A model generated the notes under the pieces. That model made no database searches and was not told the origin of the DNA. It was given only the letters and a program-made list of their open reading frames with translations. Position numbers and translations under genes: made by a program. Positions 1 to 6,506 of a stretch of DNA of 12,200 nucleotides are shown one piece after another. The stretch spans positions 1-12,200 of the forward strand of contig CAZXOC010000231.1 in NCBI GenBank assembly GCA_964642165.1, written 5' to 3'. Origin of the DNA: CAYRVX01 sp964642165. GTDB lineage: Bacteria > Planctomycetota > Phycisphaerae > SM23-33. Positions within the stretch are counted from its first letter, which is position 1; every line of letters begins with the position of its first letter.

Positions 1-115
1 TGTCGTACCGCGGCGTGAGCAGCTCCAGCACCTCGATGTCGCAGTTGTTGCACGCCCCGGTGTTGACGTGGTAGACCCACAGCGACTTCCGCAAGGCCAA
101 GCTCTTCACAGCCAT
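1..115 (-). CDS. Group 4 [NiFe]-hydrogenase / complex-I-like small subunit (NuoB/EchC-like), 5' part only
   Basis: The gene runs off the left edge; only the first 38 residues are visible. They contain HVNTGACNNCDIEVLELL, the N-terminal signature of small subunits of energy-converting group 4 hydrogenases (Ech, Coo, Mbh, Hyc) and of NuoB of complex I. The first cysteines are spaced CxxC (C22, C25), as in the hydrogenases, whereas NuoB usually has adjacent cysteines; this favours the hydrogenase side. In the family this subunit binds the proximal [4Fe-4S] cluster and sits between the ferredoxin subunit and the large subunit on the cytoplasmic face of the membrane. The ATG lies inside the end of the NuoH-like gene (10-nt overlap), and GAAGGG sits 6 nt upstream, so translation is probably coupled. 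Whether the partner large subunit keeps Ni-binding cysteines cannot be seen here. Confidence 0.85.
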   Translation of the reverse strand, partial: MAVKSLALRKSLWVYHVNTGACNNCDIEVLELLTPRYD

Positions 116-1086
116 GACAGACCCTTCGCGTGACCGACGACGGCCAGGATCAATGCGACGATCGCCGCCGGCGTCAGGCGGAACCAGAAGAACCGCAGCG
201 TCTGGTCGATCCGCAGCCGCGGGTTCGTGTTCCGGATCAGCGTCACCAGCGCCACCAGGAGCACGTACTTGCCCAGAAACGTCAGGTACCCCCACCAACT
301 GCCGGTGTACAGCCCGCCCCAGAACACGGCGATCAGCAGCAGCGGCACGAGCGCCAGCAGCATCGCCCGGGTCATCAGGAACATCGCCAGCGACGGCCCG
401 GAGTACTCCACGTACACGCCGGACATGATCTCGCACTCGGCCTCGGCCAGGTCGAACGGCACCTGCCCGAGCTTGGCCTGCATGCAGACGATCGCGATGA
501 TCAGGGCCAGCGTGCCGGAGATGCTCCCGAACGCGACGGGCCAGCCGGCCTGCGCCTTCATGACCCCCCCCAGCCGGAACGTCCAGCCCACCTCCGGGTC
601 CGCCGTCGCGCAGTGCGCCACCGCCACCAGGATCGCCAGGAACAGGGGCAGCTCGTAGCTCAGCAAGAGCTTCATTTCGCGGCTGGCCCCCACCGACGCA
701 TGGGGGTTGCCGCTGGCGGCCGCCCCGGCGATCGTCATGATCGCCGGGATGGCCAACAGGTACAGGACGACGATCAGGTCGCCCATGAAGCCCTGGGCCG
801 GGTCCCGCACGACGACGGCCCACCACAGGATGGCCGCCACGACCCCCGAGCCCGCCAGGGCCACCACCGGCGCCAGCAGGAAGCCCGTGCCCCGCGCGGT
901 GACGGGCATGAGGCTCTCCTTGCCCATCAGCTTGATCACGTCGTAGACGGGCTGGAGCAGCGGCGGGCCCTTGCGCCACTGGACCCGGGCGGTCACCTTC
1001 CGGTCGACCCAGCGGAACAGCAGGCCGAGGGCCAGCGTCCCGGCCGCGGCCAGCACGTAGATCAGGATGGTCAGGCCCCAGTCCAT
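106..1086 (-). CDS. NuoH/EchB/HycD-like membrane subunit of an energy-converting hydrogenase-type complex
   Basis: A 326-residue integral membrane protein with about eight hydrophobic segments (roughly residues 4-25, 66-88, 102-123, 141-160, 187-206, 234-256, 263-284 and 303-322). Two family motifs are clear: RKGPPLLQPVYDVIKLMGKE near residue 38, and PFDLAEAECEIMSGVYVEYSG near residue 209. The second carries the conserved acidic residues that NuoH/EchB proteins use at the junction between the iron-sulfur arm and the ion channel. The ending after the TNPRLRIDQTLRFFW stretch is also typical. In the family this subunit anchors the hydrophilic arm and couples electron transfer to H+ or Na+ translocation. 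It starts 3 nt after the ferredoxin gene stops, with AAGGTG 5 nt before the ATG, and overlaps the NuoB-like gene by 10 nt. Hydrogenase versus Ehr-type or other complex-I relative is open. Confidence 0.92.
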   Translation of the reverse strand: MDWGLTILIYVLAAAGTLALGLLFRWVDRKVTARVQWRKGPPLLQPVYDVIKLMGKESLMPVTARGTGFLLAPVVALAGSGVVAAILWWAVVVRDPAQGFMGDLIVVLYLLAIPAIMTIAGAAASGNPHASVGASREMKLLLSYELPLFLAILVAVAHCATADPEVGWTFRLGGVMKAQAGWPVAFGSISGTLALIIAIVCMQAKLGQVPFDLAEAECEIMSGVYVEYSGPSLAMFLMTRAMLLALVPLLLIAVFWGGLYTGSWWGYLTFLGKYVLLVALVTLIRNTNPRLRIDQTLRFFWFRLTPAAIVALILAVVGHAKGLSWL

Positions 1087-1089
1087 GCT

Positions 1090-1635
1090 TCACCTTCGCT
1101 TGAAGAGATGGTCGCCCGACGTCCGCCCGCCGACGACCTGGAGATGCAGCTCCTCGGCCTCGTGCTCGTCGCAGAAGCGCAGCGCCCCCGAGGGGCAGGC
1201 GGCCACGCACCGCGGCACGGCGTCGGGCGCCTCGGCCAGGCGGTCCTCGCACAGGTCGCACTTGGCAACCTGGTGCCCGGTGAGGCCCTCCGGCGCCTTG
1301 CAGCCGACCGGCGTGCCGCCGAGCTGGTCGGGAATCGCCCCGAAGGGACAAGCCCGCGCGCACGAGCCGCACCCGATGCAGCGGAACAGCCGCCGCCGGA
1401 CCACGCCGTTGTCGTCGAGGACCATCGCCTCGACCGGGCAGGCCTCCACGCACGCCGCCGCCTTGCACTGTCGGCAGATCAGCGGGAGCAGCGCCCAGCC
1501 GGCCCGGGCGAAGTGGACCGCCGGCATGTTGGCGTGGCTGTAGTAGCACGCCGCCGCGCACGACTGGCACTCGATGCACCGGTCGAGATCGACCAGCACT
1601 CGCTTCTCCACGGCCTTGGATACCGTCGTTGCCAT
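1090..1635 (-). CDS. Four-cluster [4Fe-4S] ferredoxin-type electron-transfer subunit (HycB/CooF-like)
   Basis: A 181-residue protein with sixteen cysteines in the four-cluster pattern of HycB, CooF, FdhB and DMSO-reductase B subunits: CxxCxxCxxxC at 20-30, CxxCx4CxxxCP at 54-67, CxxCxxCxxxCP at 86-97, and CxxCx13CxxxCP at 126-148. There is no signal peptide or membrane segment, so it should act in the cytoplasm. By position and family it wires the NuoG-like protein to the NuoB-like small subunit of the membrane complex. The ATG follows the previous stop by one base, with GAGG six bases upstream, so it is translated in the same operon. The last ~20 residues are basic and carry no cysteine. Assignment to the ferredoxin class is firm; the exact partner is inferred from gene order. 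Confidence 0.92.
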   Translation of the reverse strand: MATTVSKAVEKRVLVDLDRCIECQSCAAACYYSHANMPAVHFARAGWALLPLICRQCKAAACVEACPVEAMVLDDNGVVRRRLFRCIGCGSCARACPFGAIPDQLGGTPVGCKAPEGLTGHQVAKCDLCEDRLAEAPDAVPRCVAACPSGALRFCDEHEAEELHLQVVGGRTSGDHLFKRR

Positions 1636-1636
1636 C

Positions 1637-3274
1637 TCACGCCTCGATCTTCACCGCCGCCGGCGTGGCGACGAGTGCGTTCCGGTCGGCCTCCGCGCGG
1701 CACGGGGCAAGGGCCCGCGCTTCGACGAAGCCCTCGGGCAGGACGACCGCCCCGGCGGGCAGCCCGTCGGAGACCCGCACCTGCGCCGCGGCGGACCTCC
1801 CGCCCGCCTCGACGCGCGCCGCCTGGAGGTTGCGGAGGTCCATCTCGTCCGCGTCGGCGGGCGAGACGCGCAGCTCCATCTGCCCCTCCGCCCCCTGCTG
1901 CCACGAACCGTGTCTCGTCAGCGCCCCGCTGCCGGCGTGCAGCGCCTGCCGGGCGAACAGCAGCAGCGGCTGGCCCGGATCCCCCTCGGCGGCGACCAGC
2001 TCCGGCGCTTCGGCCGGGCGGGCCTCCAGCGCGGCGGCGATGCCCGGAACCTCCGGCGGCGCCACGTGCGCCGAGCGGGCCATCTGCTCGATGATCTCCA
2101 GCGGCGTCGCCACGCCCGCCGGGGGCGCCAGCAGCGCCCGACTCGCCACCTGCCGCCCGCCGCTCAGCACGTACGTGCCGCCCATCTCCACCGGCAGCGG
2201 CGCGGGCAGGACGAATTCGGCGGCCCCGGTCGTGATGTTCGGCAGGGGCGCCGCGGCCGCCAGGACGGCGCGGTCGCACCAGCCCAGCATCCCGAGCAGG
2301 TCGCAGCCCAGGACCACCCAGGCGCTCGCCTCGTCGGCGACGGCCTCGGCCAGGGGGACCGTCTCGAGCCCCGCGGCGCACCGGACGGCGCCGAGGGCGT
2401 TCGCCCCGGCGGTCTGGCAGGCGACCCCCCCGCCTCGCGCCGCGGCCAGGCGTCCGGCCAGGTACCCCACCTGCCGCCAGGCCGACGTGCGCCCGTATTC
2501 CGCCGCCAACAGCACGCCCAGCCGCCGGCAGCCGGCAAGGGCCTTCCCGGCCGCCGAGGCGGGTGTCTCGCCGGCCCCGCAGAGGCCGGACACGTCCATA
2601 TCAATCCCCGCCGCCAACGCAACCGAAGCCAGGGCTTGCAGCTCCGCGCCGGGGGCGGCGGGGACGCAATGCGTAGCGAACTTCGCCGCCGTTCCACCGC
2701 CTGGGTCGATCGCGACGATCGGCGTCCTCGGCTCGGCCGCTCGCCGCTCGAAGACGCCTCGCGAGCAGCGCGGGTTCGCCGCGAAGGCGTCGCCGATGAG
2801 GAGGAACCCGTCACAGTCGGCCAGGGCCTCGTCAGAGAGGTGCTCGGCCGCGGCGGCCTCGACCCCCAGGAGCATCTGCTCGTCGCCGGGCTCCATCACC
2901 AGGCAGAGCCTGGCGCTCGGCCATGCGCGGCACCATGCGTCGGCCGCGACGAGCTGCTCGCATGGGAGGTTCGCATCCAGGAACAGCAGGATCCCTCGCC
3001 CCTGCGCGGCTTCGAGGACGCCCGCCAGCGCCTCGGGCCAGCCCATCGGCCGGAGCGAGCCCTCCTTTCGCCGAGCGGGGTTCACGATCCGCAAGCGATG
3101 CGAGAGGAGCTCTCCCATGGTGGTTCCGCGCGGGCACAGCCCCGACGTCGTCTCCGCCAGGGGCGCTTCCACCCGCCAGCAGTCGGGACCGCTCGCCACG
3201 AGCCGGAGTTCACACCCGGCTGGACAGAGCGTGCAGCAGGATCGTGCATCTTGCGTTTGTTCGGGGCCGACCAC
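1637..3274 (-). CDS. NuoG / formate dehydrogenase alpha-like molybdopterin oxidoreductase-family protein, probably without a catalytic centre
   Basis: About 545 residues. The N-terminus has CTLCPAGC (C14, C17, C21) and GLCPRG (C47), the [4Fe-4S] motif of bis-MGD enzymes and NuoG. The middle has a nucleotide-cofactor-like stretch with LADCDGFLLIGDAFAANP and IVAIDPGGGT, then VLPAPLPVEMGGTYV, like the 'VLPA...E..GT' motif of NuoG/FdhA, and a C-terminal beta-rich part (DLRNLQAARVEAGG, LPAGAVVLP) like the molydop-binding domain. At 545 residues it is shorter than typical formate dehydrogenases (about 700). I see no Cys/Sec-His catalytic motif after the cluster domain, and Arg replaces the usual Lys after the fourth cysteine. 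An electron-relay or scaffold role, as for NuoG, is likelier than formate oxidation. Start: the GTG at 3274 has GAGGGA six bases upstream; an in-frame TTG at 3337 would add 21 residues but has no ribosome site. No Tat signal is seen. Confidence 0.8.
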   Translation of the reverse strand: MVGPEQTQDARSCCTLCPAGCELRLVASGPDCWRVEAPLAETTSGLCPRGTTMGELLSHRLRIVNPARRKEGSLRPMGWPEALAGVLEAAQGRGILLFLDANLPCEQLVAADAWCRAWPSARLCLVMEPGDEQMLLGVEAAAAEHLSDEALADCDGFLLIGDAFAANPRCSRGVFERRAAEPRTPIVAIDPGGGTAAKFATHCVPAAPGAELQALASVALAAGIDMDVSGLCGAGETPASAAGKALAGCRRLGVLLAAEYGRTSAWRQVGYLAGRLAAARGGGVACQTAGANALGAVRCAAGLETVPLAEAVADEASAWVVLGCDLLGMLGWCDRAVLAAAAPLPNITTGAAEFVLPAPLPVEMGGTYVLSGGRQVASRALLAPPAGVATPLEIIEQMARSAHVAPPEVPGIAAALEARPAEAPELVAAEGDPGQPLLLFARQALHAGSGALTRHGSWQQGAEGQMELRVSPADADEMDLRNLQAARVEAGGRSAAAQVRVSDGLPAGAVVLPEGFVEARALAPCRAEADRNALVATPAAVKIEA

Positions 3275-3341
3275 TTCGCTTCCCTCATTGTCGGCGCCGG
3301 CCAAGGGCCGCGACCCAGCAGGACGTTGTCTCCGCAACGAC

Positions 3342-4163
3342 TTACGCGAACACGTTCGGGGCGTCCTTGATCAGCGCATAGTTCATGTCCGGTCCGTCCT
3401 TGCACAGGTAGTACTTGCCGATGTTGCACCGCCCGCAGAGCCCCATCCCGCAGCTCATGCGGCGGTTCATGGACAGGTAGATCTGCTCCGGGTCGAGGTC
3501 CTCCTCCATGAGGGCCATCGTGGTGAACTTGAGCATGATGCTCGGCCCGCAGGCGAAGGCCAGGCAGTTGTCGCGATCGATGTCCATGTCCTTCAGCAGC
3601 GTCGTGACCACGCCGGTCTTGCCGCTCCAGCCCTCCTGCGGATTGTCGATCGTCACGGCGATGTCGACCTTTGGGTCCGCTGTCCACTGCTCGTACTGCT
3701 CGCGGTAGAGCAGCTCCTCCATGCAGCGGGCACCGTACTTGATGCTCATGCGCTTGATGCGCCCCAGGTCCGCCAGCAGCGCGAGGATCAGCGCCCGCAG
3801 CGGCGCGAGCCCCACGCCGCCCCCGACGATCAGCACCTCCTTGCCGTCGAGCTTCTCGATGGGGTAGCCCTTGCCGAAGGGCCCGCGCAAGCCCAGCGTG
3901 CTGCCGGGCTCGCATTCGTGCAGGCGGCTCGTCACGGCGCCCGTCTTGAGGATCGTGATGGCGACGCGCTGCGTGTCCGTCGGCGAGCTGGACGGCGTGA
4001 ACGGGGCCTCCCCCACGCCCGGCAGTGTCAACTGCATGAACTGACCCGCACGGAACGCCACCGCCTCGCCCGGCGCCAGCAGCAGCGTCTTGATCGTCGG
4101 CGTTTCGTCGATCACCTCGACCAGCTCGGCCGGCTGGGGCACGTAGGAGTTTCCCGAGATCAT
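3342..4163 (-). CDS. Sulfhydrogenase gamma / anaerobic sulfite reductase B-like FAD-NAD(P)H-[2Fe-2S] reductase
   Basis: A 273-residue ferredoxin-NADP reductase-type protein. Residues 10-100 form the FAD-binding barrel (GQFMQLTLPG at 40-49; PFTPSSSPTD at 54-63 in the place of the usual RxYS flavin motif; GPFGKGYP at 94-101). The NAD(P) domain begins with VLIVGGGVGLAPLR (110-123) and continues to the ACGP motif. The C-terminus binds a [2Fe-2S] cluster through C238, C243, C246 and C254 (Cx4Cx2Cx7C), as in HydG, AsrB and PyrK. It should pass electrons between NAD(P)H and its beta partner encoded just upstream. The start is fixed by a 4-nt ATGA overlap with that gene and an AGGAG 8 nt before the ATG. 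The open frame continues far upstream, but only over the beta-subunit gene in another frame. NADH versus NADPH preference cannot be told. Confidence 0.9.
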   Translation of the reverse strand: MISGNSYVPQPAELVEVIDETPTIKTLLLAPGEAVAFRAGQFMQLTLPGVGEAPFTPSSSPTDTQRVAITILKTGAVTSRLHECEPGSTLGLRGPFGKGYPIEKLDGKEVLIVGGGVGLAPLRALILALLADLGRIKRMSIKYGARCMEELLYREQYEQWTADPKVDIAVTIDNPQEGWSGKTGVVTTLLKDMDIDRDNCLAFACGPSIMLKFTTMALMEEDLDPEQIYLSMNRRMSCGMGLCGRCNIGKYYLCKDGPDMNYALIKDAPNVFA

Positions 4164-5185
4164 GAGCTCAACTCCTGGACGACTTGCCGGATGTCGATCG
4201 CCCCCAGGCACGCGTCCACACAGCGCCCGCAGCCCACGCAGCCCAGCAGGCCGTACTGCTCCGGCGAGTAGCTGAACTTGTGCAGCACGCGGTTGGCCAG
4301 GCGACTGCGAAGCTGCGGACGCGGGGTCGGCTTCATGTTCGGCGTGCCGGCCATGCGATGGTAGCTGCTCAGCAGGCAACTGTCCCACGTGCGGACGCGC
4401 TCGAACTCCTCCGGCCCCAGCGCCTGATCGTACAGATAGAAGCAGTGGCACGTCGGGCAGATGTTGGTGCAGGCGGCGCACTCGACGCAGTCTGCCGCGA
4501 ACTGCTGCCACGCCGGGTCGTCGTCGTTGGGCAGGTTGGTCGCTCGCCCGTCCACGGCGGCGAAGGTGAACTGGCTGTTCTGCGCCGCGACGCGGTCGGC
4601 CGCCGCCTGCCGCTGCTGGTCCCGCTGGGCGAGCTGCTCGGGCGTCGCTTCCGGCAAGCCGGCGTCGCCGAGCCACTGGCGGCCGCGGTCCGTCGCAACT
4701 TCCGCCACAAAACCATCTTCCAGCGGGGTGAGGTTCACGTCGAAGCCGTCCGCCGCGAAGGGCCGGCCCCCCACCAACGTGCAGAAGCAGGTTTCGCCGG
4801 CCTCCACGCAGTCCACCGACACGACCGTCTGCACCTCACGCCGGGCGCCGTAGACCGGGTCCTGGAAGTCCCCGCCCAGAAGGACCTTGTCCAGGTACTT
4901 CAGCGCCCGCAGCTCGCAGGCCCGCAGGCCCAGCAGGACGATGGGCTGAGCCTGAACGGCCGTGGCCGCCGAGCCGGAGCCGTAGCGCCCGACCGATTCC
5001 GCCGACGGGAAGAAGAACCCCTTGGGGTTCTGGCTCGGCCGGGGCTGGGAGAGGGCCTCCGTGGGCAGCTCGCCCTGGGCGTCCGGGGACCACGCCGTGC
5101 CGGCCTCCGCCAGCAGATGCGTGGCCCGAGCCCCTTGCCGGGCAAGTTCCGTCAACTGCGCCTTCGAGACAAAGTACGTCGCCAT
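4160..5185 (-). CDS. Sulfhydrogenase beta / AsrA-like dicluster [4Fe-4S] protein
   Basis: A 341-residue protein of the family of sulfhydrogenase beta subunit (HydB) and anaerobic sulfite reductase subunit A. The central block ACELRALKYLDKV, then GDFQDPVYGARRE, then a cysteine-containing GETCFCT, is characteristic. Two ferredoxin sites follow: CxxCxxCxxxCPTCHC near residue 229 and CVGCGRCVDAC near residue 317; the last cysteine lacks the usual following proline. The stretch WDSCLLSSYHRMAGT lies between them. No signal peptide, so cytoplasmic. It would take electrons from, or give them to, the gamma-like flavoprotein encoded next and pass them to the relay proteins. It is the first gene after the promoter and leader. 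The ATG at 5185 is chosen because AGGGG lies 7 nt upstream; a GTG two codons earlier sits too close to that site. The next gene overlaps by 4 nt. Confidence 0.9.
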   Translation of the reverse strand: MATYFVSKAQLTELARQGARATHLLAEAGTAWSPDAQGELPTEALSQPRPSQNPKGFFFPSAESVGRYGSGSAATAVQAQPIVLLGLRACELRALKYLDKVLLGGDFQDPVYGARREVQTVVSVDCVEAGETCFCTLVGGRPFAADGFDVNLTPLEDGFVAEVATDRGRQWLGDAGLPEATPEQLAQRDQQRQAAADRVAAQNSQFTFAAVDGRATNLPNDDDPAWQQFAADCVECAACTNICPTCHCFYLYDQALGPEEFERVRTWDSCLLSSYHRMAGTPNMKPTPRPQLRSRLANRVLHKFSYSPEQYGLLGCVGCGRCVDACLGAIDIRQVVQELSS

Positions 5186-5417
5186 TGCCACGCCCCTATG
5201 CTGCGCCCGCCCGCGACGGGCCCATGTAATAGAGGCCGTGTCACACTAACGCGGCCTGGTACGAGCGGCTGGATCTGCCGAGAGAACAGCGAACGACAAA
5301 GACAACAACGAGGTGGCAACTACCGATGGGTCGCTTTCGCTACCCGCGAACGTGCTGAAGTCTGATAGGGCTTTCAGCATTTGATACAGCCGGAATACGA
5401 AAACCGAACCTGTCTTC
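5186..5417 (-). promoter_or_regulatory. Long 5' leader of the hydrogenase-type operon with possible RNA hairpins
   Basis: If the promoter just upstream is real, transcription starts near 5416 and leaves about 230 nt of untranslated leader. It is visibly less GC-rich than the coding DNA around it. Read on the minus strand it holds three possible stems: 5354-5378 (GCTGAA/TTCAGC, 13-nt loop); 5328-5345 (GGGTAGCGAAAGCGACCC, a GAAA tetraloop of the GNRA class with one A-G mismatch in the stem); and 5233-5257 (AGGCCG/CGGCCT, 13-nt loop), about 50 nt before the start codon. The ribosome site AGGGG is at 5193-5197. I do not recognise a known riboswitch family. Short stems arise by chance, so a regulatory role is inference. 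Confidence 0.4.
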
Positions 5418-5422
5418 TTGGT

Positions 5423-5451
5423 ACAATAGTGATTCGGCAAAGAGGGGTCAA
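5423..5451 (-). promoter_or_regulatory. Sigma70-like promoter for the hydrogenase-type operon
   Basis: On the minus strand TTGACC (5446-5451; 5 of 6 to the -35 consensus) is followed after exactly 17 nt by TATTGT (5423-5428; 4 of 6 to the -10 consensus). It lies in an AT-richer island of an otherwise GC-rich window and points at the operon that begins at 5185. There is no extended -10 TG. Spacing, position and local composition agree; no start-site data are available. Confidence 0.6.
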
Positions 5452-5656
5452 GGAAATTGAGCCTTTTTTCACAAACTTTGGCCCCCACCGACTGCCCCAT
5501 TGCCCCTGTGGCGCGCGAATCGCGCCGCCCAGCAAGCTCGAACCGGGGATCGGAACGTCCCCAAAGCCAGCCCTGACGGCCAGATCCGATCCGCACGCCA
5601 GCGGCCCTGGAAAACCCCACCCGCAGCGCCTAATTCCCCTGCCGCGGGTCGGCAGA
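5452..5656. other. Intergenic stretch, nothing recognised
   Basis: About 200 nt between the operon promoter and the end of the FUN14 gene. It contains a perfect 6-bp stem with a 5-nt loop at 5510-5526 (GGCGCG/CGCGCC) with no adjacent T-run, a T6 run at 5464-5469 with no convincing stem before it, and a short hairpin at 5639-5655 listed separately. Open frames crossing it in both directions have no recognisable protein features. Confidence 0.5.
5639..5655 (-). terminator. Possible hairpin terminator after the FUN14 gene
   Basis: Two bases after the FUN14 stop codon, the minus strand can form a perfect 6-bp GC-rich stem, CTGCCG/CGGCAG, with a 5-nt loop. It is followed by GGGGAATT rather than a clear U-tract, so it is not a textbook Rho-independent terminator. 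Position is the main argument. Confidence 0.35.
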
Positions 5657-6253
5657 TCACCTCTTCTTGAAGCCGACGACCAGCCCCAGCGCGGCCGTGC
5701 CCGACGACGGCAGGTGACCGGTGACGAACCGATGGAACGAGGACGTCTGCTCGGCGAGCCAGTTGCCGATGGGCCCGTAGTAGCTGTTCATCGCCGACCA
5801 GTCCACCTGGATAATGCCGGCGTGTTGCAGGCCGAACAGGACCGCAAGCAGCAGGCCGATCACCACAACGGTCAGCTTCAGGAACGTCCGCAGCGCGTAG
5901 GCGATGCAGAAGCCGACGAAGAAGCTGAAGCCCCAGCGGAACATCGCCGGGTACCAGTCCCGCGCGCCGTCGTCGGGCGATTCCGCGTCGCCCTGGCCGT
6001 CCGCCACGGCGTGTGACGTGCCGGGCAGAAAGCCCTTCGGCTGCACGAGCCCCTTGCGTTCCGTCCCGCCGGGCGCGGGCGGCTGCGCCTCCGGGCCGCG
6101 GGCGTAGCTGTATCCCTGAAGCCCCAACCCCGCGGCCATCAGGGCTACCGACCCGGCCACCAGGACCTTCTTCCATCCCGGCAGCCGCCGGGCGCGTTTG
6201 GCCTGTCCCTCGGCCGGCGGCGTCGACGGCGCGTTGTCCTTCGCGTCGGTCAT
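5657..6253 (-). CDS. FUN14-family membrane protein
   Basis: A 198-residue protein. Residues 1-28 are polar and basic, a hydrophobic segment lies at 29-47, then a Pro/Gly-rich linker (50-100) of low complexity. The C-terminal half (about 105-198) fits the FUN14 family: FRWGFSFFVGFCIAYALR, the hydrophobic LTVVVIGLLLAVLFGLQ, DWSAMNSYYG, and a last glycine-containing membrane segment ending GLVVGFKKR. FUN14 proteins occur in archaea and many bacteria with no settled function; the eukaryotic member FUNDC1 is a mitophagy receptor, which says little here. The ATG at 6253 has GAGG four bases upstream. The gene is alone between two intergenic regions, downstream of which lies the promoter of the hydrogenase-type operon, so it is probably a separate transcript. 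The long N-terminal extension with an extra membrane segment is larger than the core domain. Confidence 0.75.
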   Translation of the reverse strand: MTDAKDNAPSTPPAEGQAKRARRLPGWKKVLVAGSVALMAAGLGLQGYSYARGPEAQPPAPGGTERKGLVQPKGFLPGTSHAVADGQGDAESPDDGARDWYPAMFRWGFSFFVGFCIAYALRTFLKLTVVVIGLLLAVLFGLQHAGIIQVDWSAMNSYYGPIGNWLAEQTSSFHRFVTGHLPSSGTAALGLVVGFKKR

Positions 6254-6394
6254 TCGACCTCGCCCTTCTTCACTTCATCATGACACGTCCGCCCCCTCAA
6301 TGGTAGTCGCCCGGCAGGAGGATTCCTTTCGTCCTCGTCGGGCGGGTCTGGCCGAGGCGCGCGGCCCGGGGAGGGCATGCCCTTGGGCGGCGGC

Positions 6395-6423
6395 TTGCAT
6401 GTCCCTCGCGCCGCTGCTAGGTT
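6395..6423 (+). promoter_or_regulatory. Candidate promoter for the lyase-kinase unit
   Basis: In the 253-nt divergent gap between the FUN14 and lyase genes, TTGCAT (6395-6400) is followed after 17 nt by TAGGTT (6418-6423). Each box matches the sigma70 consensus at only 3 of 6 positions, but spacing is ideal and the predicted start would leave about 75 nt before the ATG. The rest of the gap shows only short GC-rich palindromes such as GGGCATGCCC (6373-6382). No convincing promoter for the FUN14 gene was found. Confidence 0.35.
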
Positions 6424-6506
6424 GACGGCCGAGGCGCGGCGCATCCGTTCGCGTGCCAAGCCGATACGCGCCGAAGCGAAGGCGTCGCCGCCGCTGGAGC
6501 AACCCC

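Noticed and set aside
1637..3274. Calling the NuoG-like gene a formate dehydrogenase and the cluster a formate hydrogenlyase
   Set aside because: No catalytic Cys/Sec motif is visible and the protein is shorter than formate dehydrogenases, while an NAD(P)H module is present in the same operon.
1629..4271. Open frame of about 880 codons on the plus strand opposite the NuoG-like and HydG-like genes
   Set aside because: Shadow frame of well-supported genes; low-complexity Arg/Ala/Ser/Pro product with no recognisable motif and no ribosome site.
5464..5469. T6 run as a Rho-independent terminator on the plus strand
   Set aside because: No plus-strand gene ends here, and only a weak 4-bp stem precedes it.
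5246..5620. Small minus-strand open frame of 124 codons across the leader and promoter
   Set aside because: It has no recognisable protein features, spans the promoter, and ends just before the first operon gene without a plausible ribosome site.
5381..6016. Plus-strand open frame running from the promoter region into the FUN14 gene
   Set aside because: Its product is low complexity and most of it lies opposite the FUN14 gene.
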